In this document: one piece after another, positions 39,221-48,152 of the stretch
Numbering within the stretch: position 1 is the stretch's first letter
How the letters are laid out: each line of letters begins with the position of its first letter
DNA from: Luteimonas wenzhouensis
GTDB lineage: Bacteria; Pseudomonadota; Gammaproteobacteria; Xanthomonadales; Xanthomonadaceae
Assembly: GCF_007859305.1 (NCBI RefSeq)
Contig: NZ_VOHE01000002.1
Coordinates: 558,001-622,000, forward strand
Reading direction: 5' to 3'
DNA length: 64,000 nucleotides
Program-made: the position numbers and the translations under genes
Notes under the pieces: generated by a model
Databases searched by the model: none
What the model was told of the DNA's origin: nothing
What the model saw: the letters and a program-made list of their open reading frames with translations, nothing else

Positions 39221-40213
39221 ATGAAACTGATCATCCAGATCCCCTGCCTCAACGAGGAAGCAACATTGGGGATCGCGATCGCCGACCTTCCGCGCGAGGT
39301 GCCCGGATTCGACCGCGTCGAATGGCTCGTGGTCGACGACGGGTCAACGGACCGGACCGCCGCGGTCGCGCGCGAACTGGGTGTGGACCACGTCGTGCGC
39401 CATCCGGTCAACCGTGGCCTGGCGACCGCTTTCATGACCGGTCTTGATGCCTGCCTCCGGCTCGGCGCCGACGTGATCGTCAACACCGACGCCGACAACC
39501 AGTACCAGGCGGCCGACATCCCGAAGCTGACTGCCCCCATCCTCGCCGGCCAGGCGGACATGGTGATCGGCGCGCGGCCGATCGACCAGACCGAACACTT
39601 CTCCTGGATCAAGAAGAAGCTGCAACGCTTCGGCAGCTGGGCGGTGCGGATGGCCAGCAAGACACAGGTGGCCGACGCGCCCAGCGGATTCCGCGCCATT
39701 TCCCGCGAAACGGCCATGCGGCTCAACGTCTTCAACGCCTATACCTATACCCTGGAGACGATCATCCAGGCGGGCCTGAGCAATCTGCGCGTGTACTCGG
39801 TGCCGATCAGGACGAACGCGGACTTGCGCCCGTCGCGCCTGGTCAAGAGCATTTCGAGCTACGTCCGCAGGTCACTGGTCACCATCCTCCGGGTGGTGGT
39901 GATCTACCGCCCCATGCGGCTGTTCGCCGCCGTGGGAACACTACTGGGCGTCATCGGCCTGCTGGTCGGGCTGAGATTCGTCTACTTCTATGTGACCGGC
40001 GACGGCAGCGGTCGGATCCAGTCGGTCATCCTTTCGGCCCTGTGCATCCTGCTGGGCGCCATGGCGTGGATGATGGCCATCATCTCGGAACTGATCGCGG
40101 TCAACCGGAAGCTGTTGGAGAAGCTCAACTGGCGGATCCAGAGAATGGAGGATTCGATCTCCGGTCGGAACTCCCCGGCCCCGGGGCGCGACCGGCACGA
40201 TGGGCGGCGCTGA
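39221..40213 (+). CDS. Glycosyltransferase family 2, polyprenyl-phosphate type (GtrB/CsbB/DPM1-like)
   Basis: A 330-residue protein. The N-terminal GT-A domain has IIQIPCLNEEATLG, LVVDDGSTDRT (about 42-52) and the DxD-type NTDADNQYQ, with the acceptor loop DAPSGFRAISRETAMRL. Two C-terminal helices follow (LFAAVGTLLGVIGLLVGLRF and VILSALCILLGAMAWMMAII). This matches undecaprenyl-phosphate glycosyltransferases that make a lipid-linked sugar on the cytoplasmic side. It is followed by a YfhO-like GT-C gene and preceded by a flippase-like gene. Confidence 0.85.
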   Translation: MKLIIQIPCLNEEATLGIAIADLPREVPGFDRVEWLVVDDGSTDRTAAVARELGVDHVVRHPVNRGLATAFMTGLDACLRLGADVIVNTDADNQYQAADIPKLTAPILAGQADMVIGARPIDQTEHFSWIKKKLQRFGSWAVRMASKTQVADAPSGFRAISRETAMRLNVFNAYTYTLETIIQAGLSNLRVYSVPIRTNADLRPSRLVKSISSYVRRSLVTILRVVVIYRPMRLFAAVGTLLGVIGLLVGLRFVYFYVTGDGSGRIQSVILSALCILLGAMAWMMAIISELIAVNRKLLEKLNWRIQRMEDSISGRNSPAPGRDRHDGRR

Positions 40214-40267
40214 TGGCGACAAGCGTCTTCGCACCGGCCCCGGGTGGGCCTTGAACGAGTCCGGCCC

Positions 40268-42826
40268 GTGAGCGACGCGCGGCACATCTCCCTGACCCAG
40301 CCCTGGCGCCACGACCCCACCGCCGGAACGCGCGGCGGTGCGATGCGTTCGCGCCCGGTCCTGTTCATCGCCTACCTGCTGCTCGCCTTCGGCATCATGG
40401 GCGCGAACCCGTTCCGGGGCGAATCGATCACGCCGTTGGACGTGCTGGTCAAGCAGCATGCGTTCTCCTGGGCGGACGAGGGGCAGCCCGCGCGCCACGG
40501 GGAGCGTTCGGACGTCCTGAACGGGCTGCTCCCGTACTGGATCAACGCACGCGAGCAGATCCGTTCCGGGCATTTCCCGAAATGGAACGACATCGCCGCG
40601 GGGGGCGTGACCTTCCTGGTGCCCACCTACAGCATGTTCACGCCGGCGTTCGCGGTCTTCGCCGTGGCTCCGACGCCGGCGCTTGGGTTCCACCTGGCGA
40701 TCGTGCTCAACCTAGCGATCGCCGGTTTCGGCATGCACCTGTTCCTGCGGCGGCACGTGCGGCTGCCGGCCGCGATCTGCGGGGCGGCCACCTTCATGGT
40801 GTGCGGCTTCCATGCCGCTTGGCTCTATTGGCCCCATGTCCATACGTCGATCTGGGCACCATGGCTGCTGCTTGCCGTCGACGGCTGCACGCGCAGCCCC
40901 GGCATGCGCAGCGCAGTGGGGTTGGGACTGGCCACGGCGATGGTCATCCTCGGTGGCTTCCCGTTCGTCACGGAGGTGATCCTGTGCGCGGGCGGCCTGT
41001 ACTTCCTCGTCTCCTGGCGCCTGCGCCATCCGCACGCCGCGTCCGGCCCGTCGCCCCTGCCCTGGTACGTCCTCGGGTCGGCGTTCGGCTTCCTCGCCAC
41101 CCTGCCGCTCCTGCTCGAGCTCCACGGCTGGCTGCAGCAGTTCGACCTCGGCTATCGCGAGGGACGCGGAAGCTACCTGCGGGCCGGCCACATGACGCGC
41201 CTGTTGCCGCCGTGGGCCTACCAGCACAAGCGCGTCGAGCAGACGATGTACGTGGGGTTGCTGCTTACCTTGGCGGCGGCGGCATCCGTGCTCCTCATGG
41301 CGATCCGGCCGCGGGCCACGCCCCGCCTGGCACTGTTCGCGGCCCTGCTGCTGGTCCTCGTCGGAGGGCTCGTGTTCGGCCTTTGGCCGATGTGGCTCGT
41401 GGGGTGGTTCCCGGGCATGAGCTTTAACTCGTGGTCGCGCGCGATAGGGGTGCTCGACATCGCCATCATCCTGCTTGGCGTGACACTGGTGGACCGGGCG
41501 TGGCGCCGCGCAGCGGGGACGGGCGCGCTGTGGATCCGGATCCTGGTGCTGCTGCTGGTCGGGGCGCAGATCGCGGAGATCACCCACTTCTTCCGACGCT
41601 ACAACGGCCCCGCGCCCGCCAGCTATTTCTACCCGGAGCCGCCTGCCGTCTCCTACGTGAGGTCCCGGGCAGGTCCGTTCGACTACGTGATCACCGACCG
41701 CGCATTCGACATTTCCGGGGAGATCGGGGCCTTCGGCCTGAGGGATTGGTACGCCCACCAGCTGCGGACCCCGGCGCACAAGCGACTCCTCGACGACCTG
41801 GTCGAACGCCACCGCGTCTCGCATACCGCCTCGCGGTTTCCAGCGAAGGCGATCGACACCGCGGCGCAGGCGCTTGCGGACCTCAACGTGAGGTACATCG
41901 TCGTCGACCACCCCGACGACCTCACGAGGGGGCCCGCACGCGAGAATCCGCCTTCGAGGACACCGCTTCCGCCGCAGCCCGGGGACGCATGGGTACAGCA
42001 CTTCGACGTCGCCGAGACGGACCTGCCGGTGCGTGCGATTTCGGTCCGGTTGGCGACCTATGCAGAACGCAGCCTCAAGGGAGTCGTGGCGCTGGTGCTT
42101 TCAGACGGCTCCGGCAACGTCCTGGGCAGGAGCGCCATCGACGCCAGGACCGTGAAAGACAACGCGCTGGCGGAATTCCATTTCCCCGAGCCGGTCGTCC
42201 TGCAGCCGGGCAACTACCGTTTCGCCCTGGCATACCGGCCGCTCGAAGCCCCCGCGCGGCACCTGACGGCGTGGTCGGTTCCCGTTGCCGCGGACGAGAC
42301 CGATCAGTCGCTGTTCGTGGGGACGCGGCCGTTCCCGGGATCACTCGAGTACGTCCTCCATGTCGGTGACAGCACCATCGGCCACTACCGGCGCGTCTTC
42401 ATGGCAGCGGGCATCTCCGTATTTGAGAACACCCGGGCGCCGCGTGGCCCCTACTTCCTGCGTGGACTGGCGCATGACGCCGACCCCGCGGCCGGCTCCC
42501 AGGTCAGCATCGTCGACTACGCGGCGGACGCGTACACGTTACGCTACGAAGGGACACGGAGCGGCTTCGTGGTCGTGCCCGCCAGCCTGGGTCGGGGCTG
42601 GCAGGTGGCGGTCAACGGCACCGCCGTCGCCCCGTCGTACAAGCACGGCCTGCTTCCGGCCATCCCCGTGGACGGCCCATCGCAGATCGTGTTCGAGTAC
42701 CGGCCGTGGCAGCCACCCCTGTTGCTGGTGTGGCTGGGATCGCTCTGTGGCCTGCTGGGCTCGATGGCCCTCCTCGGCAGGCACCAGTCGAAGGCGCGGG
42801 CCCGGGGTGTCGGGCCCGCCCCGTAA
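40268..42826 (+). CDS. YfhO-like GT-C membrane glycosyltransferase
   Basis: About 852 residues. Roughly a dozen transmembrane helices fill residues 25-470, with periplasmic loop 1 containing VLNGLLPYWINAREQIRSG-HFPKWND, typical of YfhO proteins (acidic and Pro/Trp rich). A large C-terminal periplasmic beta-rich domain (about 480-800) and one final helix (LLLVWLGSLCGLLGSMALL) follow. YfhO proteins of Firmicutes transfer a sugar from undecaprenyl phosphate onto lipoteichoic acid, working with a CsbB-type GT2. The start is uncertain: GTG 40268 is used, with ATG 40343 and GTG 40244 as alternatives. It is the last gene of the glycan island. Confidence 0.78.
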   Translation: MSDARHISLTQPWRHDPTAGTRGGAMRSRPVLFIAYLLLAFGIMGANPFRGESITPLDVLVKQHAFSWADEGQPARHGERSDVLNGLLPYWINAREQIRSGHFPKWNDIAAGGVTFLVPTYSMFTPAFAVFAVAPTPALGFHLAIVLNLAIAGFGMHLFLRRHVRLPAAICGAATFMVCGFHAAWLYWPHVHTSIWAPWLLLAVDGCTRSPGMRSAVGLGLATAMVILGGFPFVTEVILCAGGLYFLVSWRLRHPHAASGPSPLPWYVLGSAFGFLATLPLLLELHGWLQQFDLGYREGRGSYLRAGHMTRLLPPWAYQHKRVEQTMYVGLLLTLAAAASVLLMAIRPRATPRLALFAALLLVLVGGLVFGLWPMWLVGWFPGMSFNSWSRAIGVLDIAIILLGVTLVDRAWRRAAGTGALWIRILVLLLVGAQIAEITHFFRRYNGPAPASYFYPEPPAVSYVRSRAGPFDYVITDRAFDISGEIGAFGLRDWYAHQLRTPAHKRLLDDLVERHRVSHTASRFPAKAIDTAAQALADLNVRYIVVDHPDDLTRGPARENPPSRTPLPPQPGDAWVQHFDVAETDLPVRAISVRLATYAERSLKGVVALVLSDGSGNVLGRSAIDARTVKDNALAEFHFPEPVVLQPGNYRFALAYRPLEAPARHLTAWSVPVAADETDQSLFVGTRPFPGSLEYVLHVGDSTIGHYRRVFMAAGISVFENTRAPRGPYFLRGLAHDADPAAGSQVSIVDYAADAYTLRYEGTRSGFVVVPASLGRGWQVAVNGTAVAPSYKHGLLPAIPVDGPSQIVFEYRPWQPPLLLVWLGSLCGLLGSMALLGRHQSKARARGVGPAP

Positions 42827-42855
42827 ACCGGGACGGCGCGACCGTCGACGCGCCC

Positions 42856-43986
42856 CTAGCGCACCTCGGAAATCTCCACCCCGTCCAGGCCCTGGGACAG
42901 GGTACGGGCGTCGCCGCCCTGGGCGAGCTTGATCTTGAGCCGCACCTCGTTCTGCGAGTCGGCGTGGCGCAGGGCGTCCTCGTAGGAGATCTCGCCGGCC
43001 TGGTACAGCTCGAACAGGGCCTGGTCGAAGGTCTTCATGCCCAGGTTGGTCGATTCCTTCATCACTTCCTTGAGCTTGTGGATCTCGCCGTCGCGGATGT
43101 AGTCCTGCACCAGCGGGGTGCCGAGCAGGATCTCCATCGCCACCCGGCGCCCCTTGCCGTCCGGGGTCGGGATCAGCTGCTGCGCGATCACCGCCTTGAG
43201 GTTGAGCGAGAGGTCCATCAGCAGCTGGCTGCGGCGGTCCTCGGGGAAGAAGTTGATGATGCGATCCATCGCCTGGTTGGCGTTGTTCGCGTGCAGGGTG
43301 CACAGCACCAGGTGGCCGGTCTCGGCGAAGGCGATGGCGTGGTCCATGCCCTCGCGGGTGCGCACCTCGCCGATCATGATCACGTCCGGCGCCTGGCGCA
43401 GGGTGTTCTTGAGCGCGTTCTCCCAGCTGTCGGTGTCGATGCCGACCTCGCGCTGGGTGATGATGCAGCCCTCGTGCTTGTGCACGAACTCGATCGGGTC
43501 CTCGATGGTGATGATGTGGCCGGTGGAGTTCTGGTTACGGTACCCGATCATCGCCGCCAGCGAGGTCGACTTGCCGGTGCCGGTGGCGCCGACGAAGATG
43601 ATGATGCCGCGCTTGGTCATCGCCAGGGTCTTGATGATCGGCGGCAGGTTCAGCTCCTCGACCGTCGGGATCTTGGTCTCGATCCGGCGCAGCACCATCC
43701 CGACCTGGTTGCGCTGGTAGAAGCAGCTGACGCGGAAGCGGCCCACGCCCGAGACGCCGATGGCGAAGTTGCACTCGTGGGTCTTCTCGAACTCCTCGCG
43801 CTGCGGCGGGGTCATCACGTTCAGCACCAGGTCGCGCGACTGCTGCGGCGTGAGCGGGTTCTGGGTGATGGGCTGGATCTTGCCGTGGACCTTCATCGAC
43901 GGCGGCATGCCCGCGGTGATGAACAGGTCCGAGGCCTTCTGGTGGGCCATCAGCTTGAGGAACGAGGTGAAGTCGATACTGCTCAT
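42856..43986 (-). CDS. pilU: Type IV pilus retraction ATPase PilU
   Basis: A 376-residue accessory retraction ATPase. It has an N-terminal PAS-like domain, Walker A GATGTGKSTS (about 132-141), the Asp box TIEDPIEFVHKHE, Walker B VIMIGEVR and the His box AETGHLVLCTLHANNANQ. The C-terminal IKLAQGGDARTLSQGL tail distinguishes PilU from PilT. It works with PilT to pull type IV pili for twitching and DNA uptake. Downstream of pilT by 137 bases. Confidence 0.93.
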   Translation of the reverse strand: MSSIDFTSFLKLMAHQKASDLFITAGMPPSMKVHGKIQPITQNPLTPQQSRDLVLNVMTPPQREEFEKTHECNFAIGVSGVGRFRVSCFYQRNQVGMVLRRIETKIPTVEELNLPPIIKTLAMTKRGIIIFVGATGTGKSTSLAAMIGYRNQNSTGHIITIEDPIEFVHKHEGCIITQREVGIDTDSWENALKNTLRQAPDVIMIGEVRTREGMDHAIAFAETGHLVLCTLHANNANQAMDRIINFFPEDRRSQLLMDLSLNLKAVIAQQLIPTPDGKGRRVAMEILLGTPLVQDYIRDGEIHKLKEVMKESTNLGMKTFDQALFELYQAGEISYEDALRHADSQNEVRLKIKLAQGGDARTLSQGLDGVEISEVR

Positions 43987-44123
43987 GGTGGCTCCTGCGT
44001 GGCCGGCGGTGGGCGGGGCGGTGGTCGGGGCGGGCCGCGCGCCTGCCCGATCCGGTCAACCCTCGCCCTTCCCGGCCTTGACTGGTCCCAAATCCGATCC
44101 CTGCCCGAGCGCCGGTCGCCCGG

Positions 44124-45161
44124 TCACTCGAACAGCCGCTTCTCCCGCGCATATTCCTTGGCCTGCTGACGCGTGACCAGGCCGCGCTTGACCAGGTCCT
44201 GCAGGTGCTGGTCCAGGGTCATCATGCCGTGCTGCTGGCCGGTCTGGATCGCCGAGTACATCTGCGCGACCTTGTCCTCGCGGATCAGGTTGCGGATGGC
44301 GGGGATGCCGACCATGATCTCCCAGGCTGCGGTGCGCCCACCGCCGACCTTCTTCAGCAGCGCCTGCGAAATCACCGCGCGCAGCGACTCCGACAGCATC
44401 GAGCGCACCATCGGCTTCTCGCCGGCGGGGAACACGTCGATGATGCGGTCGATGGTCTTGGCCGCCGAACTGGTGTGCAGGGTGCCGAACACCAGGTGGC
44501 CGGTCTCGGCCGCGGTCAGCGCCAGGCGGATGGTCTCGATGTCGCGCATCTCGCCCACCAGGATGTAGTCCGGGTCCTCGCGCAGCGCCGAACGCAGGGC
44601 CTCGCTGAAGCCGTGGGTGTCACGGTGCACCTCGCGCTGGTTGATCAGGCACTTCTGCGAGGTGTGCACGAACTCGATCGGGTCCTCGACCGAGAGGATG
44701 TGCGCGTACTCGTTCTTGTTGATGTGGTCGAGCATCGCCGCCAGGGTGGTCGACTTGCCCGAGCCGGTCGGGCCGGTCACCAGGATCAGGCCCTGCGGCT
44801 GCTGGATCAGCTCGCGGAAGATGGGCGGGCAGCCCAGGTCCTCGAGGGTCAGCACCTCGGAGGGAATGGTGCGGAACACCGCCGCCGCGCCGCGGTTCTG
44901 GTTGAAGGCGTTGACGCGGAAGCGCGCCAGGCCCGGGATCTCGAACGAGAAGTCGGTCTCGAGGAACTCCTCGTAGTCGCGGCGCTGCTTGTCCGACATG
45001 ATGTCGTAGATCAGCGCGTGCACCTGCTTGTGCTCGAGCGCCGGGATGTTGATCCGCCGCACGTCGCCGTCGACCCGGATCATCGGCGGCAGCCCCGCCG
45101 AGAGGTGGAGGTCGGACGCCTTGTTCTTGACCGAGAACGCCAACAGTTCGGCGATATCCAT
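44124..45161 (-). CDS. pilT: Type IV pilus retraction ATPase PilT
   Basis: A 345-residue hexameric ATPase that drives pilus depolymerisation at the inner membrane base. Walker A is GPTGSGKSTT, the Asp box is SVEDPIEFVHTSQ and Walker B is ILVGEMRD, followed by AETGHLVFGTLHTSSAAKT. The C-terminal AIRNLIREDKVAQ and MQTLDQHL-type AMMTLDQ region (here GMMTLDQHLQDL) are PilT hallmarks. GGGGA precedes the ATG. First gene of pilT-pilU. Confidence 0.95.
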   Translation of the reverse strand: MDIAELLAFSVKNKASDLHLSAGLPPMIRVDGDVRRINIPALEHKQVHALIYDIMSDKQRRDYEEFLETDFSFEIPGLARFRVNAFNQNRGAAAVFRTIPSEVLTLEDLGCPPIFRELIQQPQGLILVTGPTGSGKSTTLAAMLDHINKNEYAHILSVEDPIEFVHTSQKCLINQREVHRDTHGFSEALRSALREDPDYILVGEMRDIETIRLALTAAETGHLVFGTLHTSSAAKTIDRIIDVFPAGEKPMVRSMLSESLRAVISQALLKKVGGGRTAAWEIMVGIPAIRNLIREDKVAQMYSAIQTGQQHGMMTLDQHLQDLVKRGLVTRQQAKEYAREKRLFE

Positions 45162-45343
45162 GCAAGTCCCCTGGCACTGCTACTGACGTGATGCGGCCGT
45201 GTCCCCGTACCGCAGGCCAAAGCCTAGCCCCGGCCGGCAGTATAGCCCCGTACCCGGATCACAATTCCAGCCCTTTCAAGCGGATATCGGGACCTGCCGG
45301 CACCGGCCCTGCGGCAGGGCAGGCCATCGACCCGAACGCGGTG

Positions 45344-45369
45344 GCCGCCGGATCGGGCCGCCGGATCGG
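45344..45369. repeat. 13-base tandem repeat in the pilT-proC gap
   Basis: GCCGCCGGATCGG occurs twice in direct tandem, with a degraded third start after it. The 350-base pilT-proC gap (45162-45511) otherwise shows no gene in either strand; in many gammaproteobacteria yggS sits here but no trace of it is visible. Confidence 0.6.
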
Positions 45370-45511
45370 GCCGGCGGGCGCCGCCGAGCCCGCGCGACGC
45401 GCGGGGCGCGCCGTCCGCCGGCGCGCCCCGGGCACCCTCGGTCCGCGGCCCTACGTTCCCGCCGACTCTGCGGTAGGGTGATATGGCCCTTCCCGCACGC
45501 CAGGCCACTCC

Positions 45512-46354
45512 ATGCCCGACCCTGCTTCTCCCGGATCCCTTCCCATCGTCGCCTTCATCGGCGGCGGCAACATGGCTCGCAGCCTGGTCGGCGGGCTGCT
45601 CGCGGCCGGCGCCGATCCGGCCGCGGTCCGCGTCGCCGACCCGAGCGCGGATGCACGCGCCGCGCTGGCGTCGGATTTCGGGGTGGCCACCTTCGAATCG
45701 GCCGCCGACGCGGTCGACGGGGCCGAGGCGTGGGTGTTCGCGGTCAAGCCGCAGGTGATGCGTGCGGTCTGCACGGAGCTGGCCGCCGTGGCGCAACAGG
45801 CGCGGCCGCTGGTCGTGTCGATCGCCGCGGGCATCACCTCGGCCCAGCTGGACCGCTGGCTGGGCGGCGGCCTGGCGGTGGTGCGGACCATGCCCAACAC
45901 GCCCGCCCTGCTCGGCGCCGGCGTCACCGGCCTGTACGCCAACCCGCGCGTGGACGCCGCCGGGCGCGCCCGTGCCGAAGGCCTGCTGGCCAGTGCCGGG
46001 GCCACCGTCTGGATCGATGACGAAGCGCTGATGGACGCGGTCACGGGCACCTCCGGCAGCGGTCCGGCCTACGTGTTCCTGCTGGCCGAGGCGATGGAGG
46101 AGGCCGCCATCGCCGAGGGCCTGGCCGCGGACGCCGCGCGCACCCTGGTCCGGCACACGATCCTGGGCGCGGCGCGGATGCTGGTCGAATCCGGCGAGCC
46201 GCCGACCGAACTCCGGCGCCGCGTCACCTCGCCCGGCGGCACCACCCAGGCCGCGATCGAAGCGTTCGAGGCCGGCGACCTGCGCGGCCTGGTCGCGCGT
46301 GCGGTCCGGGCGGCAACCCGCCGTGGCGGCGAGCTGTCGGCGGCCAATGACTGA
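45512..46354 (+). CDS. proC: Pyrroline-5-carboxylate reductase
   Basis: A 280-residue NAD(P)H-dependent enzyme for the last step of proline synthesis. The Rossmann start VAFIGGGNMARSLVGGLL (about 13-30) and the signature region, from VTGTSGSGPAYVFLLAEAM through RRRVTSPGGTTQAAIEAFE, are intact. Full length. It is divergent from pilT, and its last codons overlap the start of the DUF4426 gene. Confidence 0.95.
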   Translation: MPDPASPGSLPIVAFIGGGNMARSLVGGLLAAGADPAAVRVADPSADARAALASDFGVATFESAADAVDGAEAWVFAVKPQVMRAVCTELAAVAQQARPLVVSIAAGITSAQLDRWLGGGLAVVRTMPNTPALLGAGVTGLYANPRVDAAGRARAEGLLASAGATVWIDDEALMDAVTGTSGSGPAYVFLLAEAMEEAAIAEGLAADAARTLVRHTILGAARMLVESGEPPTELRRRVTSPGGTTQAAIEAFEAGDLRGLVARAVRAATRRGGELSAAND

Positions 46355-46850
46355 GCACCCGACGCGCATGCGCAGGATCGCGATCGCGGCCGCCGCCATG
46401 GCCGCGCTGGCCGCCTGCGGCGCCGATCCGTCCGCACGCGCCGACCTCGCCGCGGCCGCCCAGGCCGCACGCCTGCCGGCCGAACTGCGGGTGGGCGAGG
46501 TCACCGTGCGCGCGAGCCTCGCGCCCACCGCGTCCCTGCCGCCGGAGGTGGCGCGGCGCTACGGGGTCGAGCCGGCCCGCGACGTGCAGCTGCTGCTGGT
46601 GGGCGTGCGCCGCGGACCGGTGCACGAGGAGACGTCCGTGCCAGCGCAGGTCAGCGCGCGCGCCCGCGACCTGCGCGGCGTCTGGCAGGACGTGCCCATG
46701 CACGAAGTGCGCAGCGAGGACTTCATCGACTACGTCGGCACCGCGCGCGTGCCGCCGCCCGACACGCTGGCCTTCGAGGTCACCGTGCATCCCGAGGGCG
46801 CGCCGGCACCGGGCGTGCTGCGCTTCAGCCGCGACCTCCTGCCGCCCTGA
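46347..46850 (+). CDS. DUF4426 family lipoprotein
   Basis: A 167-residue exported protein. The hydrophobic start IAIAAAAMAALAAC gives a lipobox with Cys near residue 24 (from ATG 46347); ATG 46368 gives a tighter signal. The body contains VTVRASLAPTASLPPEVARRYGV and LLLVGVRRGP, matching DUF4426. In Pseudomonas this family is found near proC/metXW. Envelope-located; function unknown. Overlaps proC by 8 bases, so translated from the same mRNA. Confidence 0.8.
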   Translation: MTEHPTRMRRIAIAAAAMAALAACGADPSARADLAAAAQAARLPAELRVGEVTVRASLAPTASLPPEVARRYGVEPARDVQLLLVGVRRGPVHEETSVPAQVSARARDLRGVWQDVPMHEVRSEDFIDYVGTARVPPPDTLAFEVTVHPEGAPAPGVLRFSRDLLPP

Positions 46851-46860
46851 GCGGCGCGGC

Positions 46861-47667
46861 TCAGCCGCGCGCGCGGCGATGCGCCCAGTCGCGCACGACC
46901 TGCGCGATCCGGGCCAGTCCGTCGGTCAACGCCGCGGGCCCGGGCTGCAGGATCAGCGGCGACTTCACCTCGTGCAGCTCGCCGTCGCGTACCGCCGGGA
47001 TCGCGTCCCAGCCCGGCCGCGCGGCCACCTGCTCCGGACGGAAGCGCTTGCCGCACCACGAGCCGAGGATGATGTCCGGCGCGCGCTCGACCACCGCCTC
47101 GCCGCTGGCCAGGATCCGCCCCTTCGCCAGCGGCTCGGCCGCGCGTTCCGGGAACACGTCGTCGCCGCCGGCAATCGCGACCAGCTCCGACACCCAGCGG
47201 ATGCCGGTGATCATCGGTGCGTCCCATTCCTCGAAGTACACCTTCGGCCGCGCCGGCAGCCGCGCCGATGCCGCCCGGGTCGCGTCCAGGCCGCGCGCGA
47301 GTCCGGCGGCGTAGGCCTCGGCGCGCGCCGCCGCGCCCACCAGCGCGCCCAGCCTGCGCACGTAGTCGAGGATGCCCTCGACACTGCGATGGTTGCTGAT
47401 CCACACCTCGACGCCGCGCCGTACCAGTTCGGCGGCAATGTCGGCCTGGATGTCGGAGAAGCCCACCACGAAATCCGGCCGCAGGGCGAGGATCGCCTCG
47501 ATCTTCGCGCTGGTGAACGCGCTGACCTTCGGCTTCTCGCGCCGCGCGCGCGGCGGACGGACGGTGAAGCCGCTGATGCCGACGATCCGGTCCTGCTCGC
47601 CGAGCGCGTACAGGACCTCGGTCGGCTCCTCGGTGAGGCAGACGATGCGGCGCGGCCCCGTACTCAT
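46861..47667 (-). CDS. Cobalamin-binding (BtuF-like) helical backbone protein without signal peptide
   Basis: A 268-residue protein of the periplasmic-binding-protein class III fold. Segments RIVCLTEEPTEVLYALGEQDRIVGISGF, IEAILALRPDFVVGFSDIQADIA, ISNHRSVEGILDYVRRLG and PDIILGSWCGKRF are typical of cobalamin-binding proteins. Unlike BtuF it begins [10 protein letters not shown] with no signal sequence, so it is probably cytoplasmic. No transporter gene is adjacent. The start overlaps the upstream acetyltransferase stop, forming an operon with it and pdxH. Corrinoid binding is inference. Confidence 0.75.
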   Translation of the reverse strand: MSTGPRRIVCLTEEPTEVLYALGEQDRIVGISGFTVRPPRARREKPKVSAFTSAKIEAILALRPDFVVGFSDIQADIAAELVRRGVEVWISNHRSVEGILDYVRRLGALVGAAARAEAYAAGLARGLDATRAASARLPARPKVYFEEWDAPMITGIRWVSELVAIAGGDDVFPERAAEPLAKGRILASGEAVVERAPDIILGSWCGKRFRPEQVAARPGWDAIPAVRDGELHEVKSPLILQPGPAALTDGLARIAQVVRDWAHRRARG

Positions 47668-48152
47668 GCGACGCGCTTGCGGAAGTACACGACGCGCTCG
47701 GTTTCCTCGAAGCCGCAGCACCGGTGCGCGGCCTGCGACACGAGGTTGTCCAGCAGCGCGTCGGAGGCCAGCTCGGCGCAGCCGCGGGAGCGGGTCCAGT
47801 CCCCGATGCCCTGCACCAGCGTGCGGCCGACGCCGCGGCCGCGCCAGTCGGGCTCCACGTACCAGGCCTCCAGGAACCCCACCGGGGAGGTGGTCGTGCC
47901 GTTGACGTAATCGGTGCGCAGGCGGGCTTCCGCGACACCCACCGCCTCGTCGCCAACCAGCGCAAGCAGCACGCAGGCCGCGTCTGCCGGCGCCAGCGCA
48001 GCGCGCAGTTCCTCCATGCCATCGACGCCGGGCTCGTCCGGCCACAGCGCCCGCCGCATCCGTCCCCAGGGGCCGGCATCGTCGGGCAGGCGCGCCGGCC
48101 GGAGACGGAAGGCGGGCACCGGCGTCACGGATACAGCATCCGCTTGCTGCAC
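47664..48152 (-). CDS. GNAT acetyltransferase, AAC(6')-like
   Basis: A 162-residue acetyltransferase. The N-terminal [22 protein letters not shown] resembles the RxALWPD motif of aminoglycoside 6'-N-acetyltransferases. The acetyl-CoA site is [21 protein letters not shown], and the end [22 protein letters not shown] is also AAC(6')-like. Related enzymes are intrinsic in Stenotrophomonas. The overlap with pdxH and the cobalamin-binding gene suggests a chromosomal, non-mobile gene. Resistance activity is not shown by sequence alone. Confidence 0.78.
   Translation of the reverse strand: MQQADAVSVTPVPAFRLRPARLPDDAGPWGRMRRALWPDEPGVDGMEELRAALAPADAACVLLALVGDEAVGVAEARLRTDYVNGTTTSPVGFLEAWYVEPDWRGRGVGRTLVQGIGDWTRSRGCAELASDALLDNLVSQAAHRCCGFEETERVVYFRKRVA

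Noticed and set aside
45344-45369. Tandem repeat considered as a start of a CRISPR or satellite array
   Set aside because: Only two short contiguous copies without spacers.
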